Assembly: GCA_955652925.1 (NCBI GenBank) | Contig: CATPCO010000678.1 | Coordinates: 1-19,825, forward strand | Direction: 5' to 3' | DNA length: 19,825 nucleotides | Source: an uncultured Xanthobacteraceae bacterium | Lineage (GTDB): Bacteria; Pseudomonadota; Alphaproteobacteria; Rhizobiales; Xanthobacteraceae | Shown here: piece by piece, positions 13,616 through 19,825 of the stretch | Layout of the letters: each line of letters opens with the position of its first letter | How positions within the stretch are numbered: the first letter of the stretch is position 1 | The notes under the pieces: model-generated | Database searches by the model: none | The model's input: the letters and a program-made list of their open reading frames with translations, nothing else | What the model was told of the DNA's origin: nothing | Made by a program: the position numbers and the translations under genes

Positions 13616-14296
13616 TCAGCTTGCCAGTTTGAGCAGACGGCCAAAGAAGCCCGTGCCGGCGCGCACGGCCGTGACGTGACGGCGCAGCCACGCGTCGAGC
13701 CCGAGGCTTCGCCCAGCGGCATGCAGTGCAAACATGAACATCACGATCGCGAGAAATACGTACGACCAGGGCCACTCGGGCGGGTCGCCGGGACGATACA
13801 TGCCGAGCCAGAGATGCAGCACAAATACGATCGCAAGCGCGCTGACCAGGCGCACGCCAAACCCGAGGATGAGAGAGACCGCGAACGTGAGCTCCGCAAG
13901 GAAGATGATGGGGTTGAGGATGTAGAGGTACGGCAGATAGAATTCCGTTACGAGCCGGCGGTGGAAGGCGAAGGCTGCGCGGTTGCCGAGCTGCTCGGTC
14001 CAATACTGCAGAGCACCCGAGACCGGCAAAGGCAGCTTCCACAGCATTCCCTGAAACCACATTCCCCCGATGGCGACGCGCACGAACCACGTTGCGACAT
14101 TCGATGGCGTGCGTTGCGCGGGGTCATCCCGCCAGTTCTTAATTGCAATGACGATGCTCGCAAGGAGGAGAGCGAGAAACAGAGCGACAAGGAAATACTT
14201 CAAGGAGCCAAGCTTGTTGTGATCCTCCGTATTTCCGATCAGGAAATCCCAAAAATCAGAAAGCGGATTGGGCAAATTAGAAAGCGGATTCGGCAT
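13616..14296 (-). CDS. DoxX / DoxD-like membrane protein
   Basis: A 226-residue integral membrane protein with about five hydrophobic segments: near residues 33-52 (YFLVALFLALLLASIVIAI), around the FVRVAIGGMWFQGMLWKLP block that typifies the DoxX/TQO-small-subunit family, then about 110-130, 132-152 and 160-185. DoxD is the small subunit of archaeal thiosulfate:quinone oxidoreductase; many bacterial DoxX proteins have no known function. The start at 14296 follows GGGGAGAGG and lies inside the 3' end of the SelD-fusion gene (20-base overlap), so the two are cotranscribed and probably translationally coupled. The longer in-frame form has a basic, proline-rich extension that is really selD coding sequence. 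Its place in a selenium operon beside a quinone-reductase-like domain is suggestive; a role in selenide handling or electron transfer is only an inference. Confidence 0.78.
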   Translation of the reverse strand: MPNPLSNLPNPLSDFWDFLIGNTEDHNKLGSLKYFLVALFLALLLASIVIAIKNWRDDPAQRTPSNVATWFVRVAIGGMWFQGMLWKLPLPVSGALQYWTEQLGNRAAFAFHRRLVTEFYLPYLYILNPIIFLAELTFAVSLILGFGVRLVSALAIVFVLHLWLGMYRPGDPPEWPWSYVFLAIVMFMFALHAAGRSLGLDAWLRRHVTAVRAGTGFFGRLLKLAS

Positions 14297-16643
14297 AGTG
14301 CCTCTCCCCGGGCGTGGTGGCGGCCTGCGAACGCTCCATTGCCGGAAAACGGGCGAGCATTGGCCCGACAATTGATCCGTCAAGATCGATGGTGACCGGC
14401 TCGATCTCGCTGCTGCGCTCCGTCACGACTCCAATGGCGCTTGCATGCACATATGACGCCTCGCGCAGCGCATCAACGCACGCTCGCGCACGTTCGAGCG
14501 GGACTGCGGCGAGGAGGCCGCCGGCCGTTTGCGGATCGAAAAGGAGCGGATAGAGCGGATGCTTGGCAGCAGCCTCAGGCGCGCGGATTGCACGCCGAAG
14601 GCGCACATTCTGCGGCTGCAGCGATGAGAAGATGCCCATCTCCACGCTCTCACGCGCTCCTTCGAGCAGCGGCACGCGGCTGATTGCGATGGTCACATCC
14701 ACGTCCGAGGCTCGTACCATCTCGATGAGATGCCCGAGGAGGCCGAAGCCGGTCACGTCAGTGGCAGCATGGGCATCGTGCCCACGCAGAATTTCCGCGG
14801 CACGGCGATTCGACTGGATCATGTGTTCATAGGCCGCCATGACCCAGCGCGCGCGGGCCTTGCCCCGCATGTCGGCCGCGAGCAAAGTGCCGGTGCCGAT
14901 CGGTTTTGTGAGGATCAGAGCGTCGCCGGCGCGCAGTCCCCCTTTGCGCAACGCCGCTGCGCGTGAGACGAGGCCGTTGACGGCGAACCCGAGCGACAGC
15001 TCCGCTCCTTCGCTGGTATGACCCCCAACCAACGCACAGTCTGCCTCCCGCAGCACTTCGTTGGCGCCGAGCAGCATCGCCGACAGATCCGCCTCCACCT
15101 TGGATTCGAGCCCGAACGGAACCGTGGCGATGGCGAGCGCCGATTGCGGCTCGCCGCCCATGGCGTAGATGTCGCCCAGCGCGTGATTGGCCGCGATCTT
15201 GCCGAACAGGTAGGGATCGTCGAGCATGGAGCGGAAATAATCAACCGTTTGCACGGAAAGCTTTTCACCGCCGGTGTCGACGAGCGCCGCATCATCGGGC
15301 GCGTCGAGGCCTGCGATAACATCCGCGCGTGGCGCCGGCGCAATTGCGGATAGCGCGCGTGCGAGCACGGTCGCGCCCACCTTGGCGCCGCAACCGCCGC
15401 ACCTCATGGCAATGGCGGAGATCTCTTTGAGCGCTGATTGATCCGCGAGTGGAGAAGCTGGACGAACAGCCGGCTTGGGCATTTCCGGGAGTTCATTGAA
15501 TTTGCGCATGAAGCGCCGGTCGATCCAATCCTTCCAGCGCCACACCCATGTCCCCGAAAACACCACCCCGTTGCGGGTACCGACCGCATGCGCATCGCCG
15601 GTCGAGACCAGGTACATCGCGTCGCGCTGGGGATGGAATGGCCGAGGCGACCTGCGCGTGAGCAGGCGGCGAATATTGTGCGCAAGAACAGGCCCGGCGC
15701 GCACGGCGTAAACCCCCGATTTCGGCAGCTGTCGCGAAGGAAACGAGATGATATCGCCGGCCGCGAACACGTCCCCGCGTCCCGCTGCGCGCAGATCAGG
15801 CTCGACGCGAAGGAAACCACACTCGTCGAGCGCAAGTCCCGTGCTTGCAAGCCAGGCAGGTGGTCTCGCTTGGGTGGTCCACAGCACCTCATCGACGTCG
15901 ATTGGCACGCCACGTTCCAGAACGAGACGACGGGCTTCGACTCGCGTGACCGCCGCTCCTGCCACAACGGAAATACCACGCGCCGCGAGAATGTCGCGGA
16001 AGGTGGCGCGAAAGGTCTTCGGAAATGTCGCCAGGATATCCGGCGTGTCTGTGACGAGCATGAATGCGAGCCCGTTCGGACTAAATCCTGCCGAGGCGGC
16101 GTCCCGGCGCAGCCGGTGCGCGACGGAAAGTAGAAGCTCGACGCCGCCTGCTCCCGCGCCCACGATCGCGATGGAGGCACGGCCTTTCTTCTCCATTACG
16201 CGCGCCTTGAGCGCCAAGAACCGGTTGAGAAAGCCGTCGATCGGTTTCACCGGAATGGCATGCTCGCTCGCGCCCGGAATTTGCGCCGTGTTCGGCGTAG
16301 AACCGATATTGATGGACAGAACGTCGTAAGGCACCGGCGAGCGCTGCCGGCAGATGACTAGTCGGTTGGTCAGATCGAGGCCAACAGCTTCATCTTGATA
16401 GAGCCGGGCGCCGGCAAACCGTGCCAGCGGCCCGGTGTCGATATGCGCCTCGTCGAACTGATAGTGGCCGGCAATCAGACCCGGCAGCATGCCCGAATAG
16501 GGCGTGTGCACTTCGCGCGTGATCAAGGTGAGACGCACACCGGGAAGAGGAGCCATGCCGAACATTCTCAGCACGGCCACATGCGCGTGCCCGGCGCCGA
16601 CGAGAACCACGTCCTTGATGACGGGATGCGCTGATGACTGCAT
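14277..16643 (-). CDS. selD: Flavin oxidoreductase-selenophosphate synthetase fusion
   Basis: A 788-residue two-domain protein. Residues 1-~385 form an NDH-2/SQR-type FAD-NAD(P) oxidoreductase: GAGHAHVAVL (17-25) for FAD, GAGAGGVEL (162-170) for NAD(P), and GDVFAAGDI (290-298) for the second FAD contact. Residues ~405-770 form SelD, which makes selenophosphate from selenide and ATP. The catalytic pair is C418 and K421 in CGGCGAK, followed by conserved blocks such as VDYFRSMLDDPYLFGKIAANH, GGHTSEGAEL and TDVTGFGLLGH. The usual Sec/Cys site is an ordinary cysteine; the second cysteine of E. coli SelD (C19) is alanine here. Such fusions are known in bacteria and algae. It follows the senA-like gene by 28 bases, with GGGAGAGGGG upstream, so it is the probable senC of this locus. 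The flavin domain may supply or detoxify selenide (inference). Confidence 0.93.
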   Translation of the reverse strand: MQSSAHPVIKDVVLVGAGHAHVAVLRMFGMAPLPGVRLTLITREVHTPYSGMLPGLIAGHYQFDEAHIDTGPLARFAGARLYQDEAVGLDLTNRLVICRQRSPVPYDVLSINIGSTPNTAQIPGASEHAIPVKPIDGFLNRFLALKARVMEKKGRASIAIVGAGAGGVELLLSVAHRLRRDAASAGFSPNGLAFMLVTDTPDILATFPKTFRATFRDILAARGISVVAGAAVTRVEARRLVLERGVPIDVDEVLWTTQARPPAWLASTGLALDECGFLRVEPDLRAAGRGDVFAAGDIISFPSRQLPKSGVYAVRAGPVLAHNIRRLLTRRSPRPFHPQRDAMYLVSTGDAHAVGTRNGVVFSGTWVWRWKDWIDRRFMRKFNELPEMPKPAVRPASPLADQSALKEISAIAMRCGGCGAKVGATVLARALSAIAPAPRADVIAGLDAPDDAALVDTGGEKLSVQTVDYFRSMLDDPYLFGKIAANHALGDIYAMGGEPQSALAIATVPFGLESKVEADLSAMLLGANEVLREADCALVGGHTSEGAELSLGFAVNGLVSRAAALRKGGLRAGDALILTKPIGTGTLLAADMRGKARARWVMAAYEHMIQSNRRAAEILRGHDAHAATDVTGFGLLGHLIEMVRASDVDVTIAISRVPLLEGARESVEMGIFSSLQPQNVRLRRAIRAPEAAAKHPLYPLLFDPQTAGGLLAAVPLERARACVDALREASYVHASAIGVVTERSSEIEPVTIDLDGSIVGPMLARFPAMERSQAATTPGERHYAESAF

Positions 16644-16671
16644 GCACGTGCGGGCCCCTCTCCCGCCTCAC

Positions 16672-18006
16672 CTACAATGCGCAGGTGCGAAATCCGGCAA
16701 TGACATCATTGCGATCAGGCGTGAAGAAATTACGGTAGCCGGGGCGTGCGATGCGCGCGCTGGTCGCGAAACTTCCACCGCGCAGCACCTTACGGGAATT
16801 GAACCAGGGCTGAGAATAGTCCTCATAAGGGTCGGCGGAAAAGCCGGCAAACGGCACGAATTCGGACGCCGTCCATTCCCACACATTGCCGATCATGTGC
16901 CGGCACCCGAACGCGCTGTCACCGGCTGGGCATCCCACAACATCGATTGCGCCGTCGAACGCAAAATCGAGATTGGCGTGCGCGGGGGTTGGCGCTGCCC
17001 CGCCCCAGGGCCACTGCCGTTTGCGATGCGAGAGACGGTCCCCGTCCGGCTCGCCGACGGCGGCGGCTTCCCATTCGGCCTCGCTCGGCAACCGCCGCTT
17101 CGCCCAATTGCAGAAGGCTTGTGCTTCGTACCAATTGACGAACGTCACCGGTGCGTGCGGCGCGAGTGGCTCAACTGCGCCATGGCGGCGCCAATTCCAC
17201 CCAAAGCTACAGCCAGAACAGCTGCCTTGTTTTTCAAGCCAGTAGACCGGCCGTTTTGCGTCAACCTGTTCGCGCCAGGCCCACCCGGCGGCGCTCCAGA
17301 ATTCCGGACGGCCATAACCGCCTTCCTCCACAAACGCGGCAAACTCCGCATTCGTCACCGGCGCCTTGGCGATGCGAAACGGCGCAAGCGCGACCTCGTG
17401 CTGCCATTTCTCGTTGTCGAAAATGAAACCGTCCTCGGGTGATGACCCCAGGCGCCACGTCCCGCCGAGTATTTGCACATCGCCCGGCCAATGATCCTTT
17501 ACCGACGCGACGGGGTCCCTACTCGCTTCCGGCGGCCCATATCCCAGCGTCTGGCGGGTATAGGCGAGCGCCTCGACATGCATGTCCTCATGCCGGATCG
17601 CAAGCTCATAAAAATAGCGTCTTGGAGCATCGATCGATCGGGTCAGCGAATCGAGCTGCCTTCCGAGCACATCGTCGAGATAGCGGAAGACGCCGCTGCG
17701 ATCGGGCAGGTCCAAATCCCACCGGGTGTCATGGGCCACCGTGCTTGAATTCCACAGGAGATCGGCACGCTCGATCAGCGGTGCGAGCCCGTGGGCATGG
17801 CGCAGCGTCCAATACTCGTGAAACCAGCCCACATGCCCAATCTCCCACAACACCGGATTGACGATCGGAAGCATGGGCCCCATCAACTGCTCTGTGGAGA
17901 GGTCCTGCGTGAGCCGGCGCGTGCGCTCGCGCGTCTGGCACAGCTGCGAGCACAGCTCGACGGACGTGGCGCCACTCGTCGGACGATCGATGAGATCAGG
18001 CTGCAT
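16672..18006 (-). CDS. senA: EgtB-like selenoneine synthase candidate (SenA)
   Basis: A 444-residue non-haem iron enzyme with an N-terminal DinB domain (about 14-160) and a C-terminal FGE-sulfatase domain (about 175-444), the architecture of EgtB. Iron ligands are visible as H58 (WEIGHVGWF) and H139xxxH143 (RHEDMHVEAL). The FGE domain shows FVNWYEAQAFCNWAKRRLPS, MIGNVWEWTASEF and KVLRGGSFAT. EgtB joins hercynine to a thiol; SenA joins hercynine to a selenosugar to give selenoneine. SenA is preferred because a SenB-type gene is head to head and a SelD gene follows at once. EgtB with ordinary ergothioneine synthesis is the alternative, and no egtD is in the window. The ATG at 18006 precedes the first conserved helix; an ATG at 18084 is possible. 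Either way its 5' end meets or overlaps senB. Confidence 0.82.
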   Translation of the reverse strand: MQPDLIDRPTSGATSVELCSQLCQTRERTRRLTQDLSTEQLMGPMLPIVNPVLWEIGHVGWFHEYWTLRHAHGLAPLIERADLLWNSSTVAHDTRWDLDLPDRSGVFRYLDDVLGRQLDSLTRSIDAPRRYFYELAIRHEDMHVEALAYTRQTLGYGPPEASRDPVASVKDHWPGDVQILGGTWRLGSSPEDGFIFDNEKWQHEVALAPFRIAKAPVTNAEFAAFVEEGGYGRPEFWSAAGWAWREQVDAKRPVYWLEKQGSCSGCSFGWNWRRHGAVEPLAPHAPVTFVNWYEAQAFCNWAKRRLPSEAEWEAAAVGEPDGDRLSHRKRQWPWGGAAPTPAHANLDFAFDGAIDVVGCPAGDSAFGCRHMIGNVWEWTASEFVPFAGFSADPYEDYSQPWFNSRKVLRGGSFATSARIARPGYRNFFTPDRNDVIAGFRTCAL

Positions 18007-18967
18007 GAAAATAATTCTTATCACACCGGCGCGCTCGTCGTCACGTTCCGGCAATGCCACCACCAGCTCGCGCTGGACGCGCATTTTGCGCGAGCTTGGT
18101 CATAGGGTTTACGTAGCAACCAAATACAATGGCGAGCGCGCGGATCTGATGATCGCGCTGCATGCTTGGCGCAGCGCAGAGAGCATCCGGAGCTATCGCG
18201 AGCTCTATCCTGATCGGCCGCTGATCGTGGCCTTGAGCGGAACCGATATCAACGAGTACATCGAGCGCGACCCCGGCCCGACGCTGCGCTCGCTTGCATG
18301 CGCCGACCGGCTGGTCGCGCTACAGGAGCTCGCACGCAAACGCGTGCCCGGCCGATCTAGACGCAAAGTTCGCGTCATTTATCAGTCGGCTGCTGCGTTC
18401 CCCGGCGCGCATGGGGCAACTGCACGCGGGTTCGACGTCGCCGTCATCGGGCATTTGCGCGAAGTGAAAGATCCCTTGCGCGCGGCGCATGCCGCGCGCC
18501 TTCTACCTGCGAGCTCGCGTCTTCGCATCGTACACTTCGGGGCAGCTGAGACGCCGCAGTGGCGCGAGCGGGCGCAGGCCGAAATGCGGCGCAACCCGCG
18601 CTATCTGTGGCGAGGAGACCGGCGCCGCGCGGACGTCCGCCGGCTGCTTGGCCGCGTGCGGGCGATGGTTCTCTCATCCCGCAGCGAGGGAGGCGCCAAT
18701 GTCATCTCGGAGGCCATCGTCGCGGGGGTCCCGATACTGGCGTCGCGGATTGAAGGCTCGGTCGGACTGCTTGGGCGCAATTATCCCGGCTACTTTCCGG
18801 TCGGGGACACGCAGGCTTTGGCGCGACTGTTGCATCGAATCGAGACCGATGCAGGTTTCCTCCAGTGCTTGCGCCGCGCGATCGCGCACCGCGCCCATTT
18901 CTTCCGTCCCGGGCGTGAAAAGGCCGCCTGGAAAAAACTCATTTCAGAAATCGCGCAATCTCTATAA
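18005..18967 (+). CDS. senB: Selenosugar synthase candidate (SenB), GT-B glycosyltransferase-like
   Basis: A 320-residue protein resembling the SenB family, which replaces the UDP group of a UDP-sugar with selenium from selenophosphate to give a 1-selenosugar. Family-like features are the N-terminus MKIILITPA followed by SRSGN and RWTRILRELGHRV, then LMIALHAWRS (48-57), IVALSGTDI (74-82), ADRLVALQ (100-107), VIYQSA (124-129), GHLREVKDPLRAA (149-161), and the retaining-transferase EX7E motif E228-E236 in RSEGGANVISEA. It ends LLGRNYPGYFPVGD and a helical tail. The start at 18005 is fixed by the conserved N-terminus; AGG lies about 6 nt upstream. Its ATG overlaps the opposing senA ATG (CATG at 18004-18007). 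It is convergent with the next gene, 13 bases apart. Ordinary glycosyltransferase activity is the alternative, made unlikely by the neighbours. Confidence 0.85.
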   Translation: MKIILITPARSSSRSGNATTSSRWTRILRELGHRVYVATKYNGERADLMIALHAWRSAESIRSYRELYPDRPLIVALSGTDINEYIERDPGPTLRSLACADRLVALQELARKRVPGRSRRKVRVIYQSAAAFPGAHGATARGFDVAVIGHLREVKDPLRAAHAARLLPASSRLRIVHFGAAETPQWRERAQAEMRRNPRYLWRGDRRRADVRRLLGRVRAMVLSSRSEGGANVISEAIVAGVPILASRIEGSVGLLGRNYPGYFPVGDTQALARLLHRIETDAGFLQCLRRAIAHRAHFFRPGREKAAWKKLISEIAQSL

Positions 18968-18980
18968 TCGGCTCTAAACA

Positions 18981-19825
18981 CTATCGGCCGTACTCTCCTT
19001 CCCCCGGCTCGATCGGCGCGCTCTCCACGTCGGTTGGCGCAATGGAGGGAATTGGCTCAATGGGCGGCAGATGCGTGCCGCGCAGTGCCAGCCCGCATTC
19101 CCGCGCTCCGAGAATGAGGAGCGAAAGCGCGAAGGGGACGATATAGTAGAGCAGGCGGAACAGGAGCAGCCCTGCGAGCAGATCCTCCCGGTCGAACTGC
19201 CAGAGCGCAACCAGCATGGCTGCATCGAATACGCCAATGCCGCCCGGCGCATGGCTCGCGAAGCCGAGCAGCGTCGCCGAGACAAAAATGACGGCGAGCG
19301 TCACGAAATTGAGGTTCGGCTCCTCCGGCATGAGCATGTACATGGCCAGCGCGCAAAAGCCGAGATCGATGATGCCGATCGCGATCTGTAAGAGCGTCAG
19401 CGGACCGTCCGGCAGTATCACATGCCAGCCGCTGCGCCCGACAATGCGCGGCCGCCGCCAGACCCAGACGACATAGAGCACGAGCAGAACGAGGACGAGG
19501 ATCGCGCCAAGGCGGTTGAGCCAGGGCGGAAGCTGGTCAATGGCGGTCGCGGCAAGCGGCACGTAGAGAATGCCGAGGCCCAGTACGGTCGCGTTGCCAA
19601 GCCAGAACGTTAGTCCCGCGATGAAGCAGATCTTAGCGACGTCAGCAGCGGTCAATCCCCAGGCCGAATAGATGCGGTAACGCACCGCGCCTCCGGTGAG
19701 CACGCTTGCGCCCACGTTATGGCCGACAGCGTAGCTGGTGAAGCCCGCGAGTGCGGCGCCCCAATAGGGCACGTCGTCTCTACCGATCGTTCGCAATGCG
19801 AACAGGTCATAGAATGTCAGGGTGA
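18981..19825 (-). CDS. UPF0104 / MprF-type membrane protein, N-terminus outside window
   Basis: A partial gene: the frame is open to the last base of the window (reading ...TLTFYDLFALRTIGRDDVP), so its start lies beyond. About 281 residues are visible, with at least six hydrophobic helices. The block GHNVGASVLTGGAVRYRIYSAWGL and the later SHAPGGIGVFDA are typical of the lysylphosphatidylglycerol synthase membrane region (UPF0104/YbhN, the flippase part of MprF). The protein ends after a proline-rich tail (LPPIEPIPSIAPTD) with no C-terminal DUF2156 aminoacyl-transferase domain, so it is a stand-alone membrane domain, probably involved in lipid handling. It is convergent with senB and not evidently part of the selenium locus. 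A TTG at 19796 is an in-frame possible start, but family sequence continues upstream of it. Confidence 0.8.
   Translation of the reverse strand, partial: TLTFYDLFALRTIGRDDVPYWGAALAGFTSYAVGHNVGASVLTGGAVRYRIYSAWGLTAADVAKICFIAGLTFWLGNATVLGLGILYVPLAATAIDQLPPWLNRLGAILVLVLLVLYVVWVWRRPRIVGRSGWHVILPDGPLTLLQIAIGIIDLGFCALAMYMLMPEEPNLNFVTLAVIFVSATLLGFASHAPGGIGVFDAAMLVALWQFDREDLLAGLLLFRLLYYIVPFALSLLILGARECGLALRGTHLPPIEPIPSIAPTDVESAPIEPGEGEYGR

Noticed and set aside
15382..15402. Selenocysteine codon in the SelD active site
   Set aside because: The position corresponding to the Sec/Cys of SelD is an ordinary cysteine codon (C418) and the frame has no in-frame TGA.
15404..16180. Second minus-strand frame and a plus-strand frame (15438-16133) within the SelD fusion gene
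   Set aside because: They overlap the oxidoreductase domain, which has intact FAD and NAD motifs in the chosen frame. No frameshift is needed to explain the gene.
16672..18967. Ordinary ergothioneine cluster (egtB plus unrelated glycosyltransferase)
   Set aside because: Not excluded by sequence alone, but egtA, egtC, egtD and egtE are absent, while a SenB-type protein and SelD flank the EgtB-like gene, so the selenoneine reading is better supported.

Overview
The window comes from a high-GC alphaproteobacterium, most likely of the Rhizobiales (Bradyrhizobium/Rhodopseudomonas/Pseudolabrys-like; the genus is an inference). Supporting signs are a GcrA cell-cycle regulator, a double-length alphaproteobacterial-type dCTP deaminase, a SAM-II riboswitch in front of metZ, an OpgC-type acyltransferase with two SGNH-like proteins, and the gene order apaG / argD-argF-hslO / gcrA. 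No tRNA, rRNA, IS element or CRISPR array was seen.

Layout. 1-701: a small two-helix membrane protein and non-coding DNA. 702-2510 (+): a ThDP-dependent acetolactate-synthase-like enzyme of unknown substrate. 2550-3683 (-): dcd. 3732-3893: promoter, SAM-II aptamer, antiterminator and terminator, leading into metZ (3894-5084, +). 5141-8001 (-): an envelope operon of opgC, an SGNH-like protein with degenerate catalytic motifs, and an intact SGNH hydrolase. 8111-8521 (+): apaG. 8526-11664 (-): argD-argF-hslO, with overlapping stop and start codons and a clear promoter carrying a palindrome. 11665-12033: divergent control region with five GANTC sites and DnaA-box-like sequences. 12034-12531 (+): gcrA. 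12748-13416 (+): folE, preceded by a structured leader. 13566-13609: a REP-like palindrome between convergent genes.

The most interesting part is 13616-18967. An EgtB-like protein (senA candidate), an oxidoreductase-SelD fusion (senC candidate) and a DoxX-like membrane protein form one minus-strand operon. Head to head with it is a SenB-type selenosugar synthase. Together these match the known selenoneine pathway: selenide to selenophosphate (SelD), to selenosugar (SenB), then C-Se bond formation on hercynine (SenA). Less usual are the flavoprotein domain fused to SelD, the co-transcribed DoxX protein, and senA and senB start codons that share bases, leaving no intergenic promoter space. No hercynine-forming EgtD lies in the window. 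The window ends in a partial UPF0104/MprF-type membrane protein.
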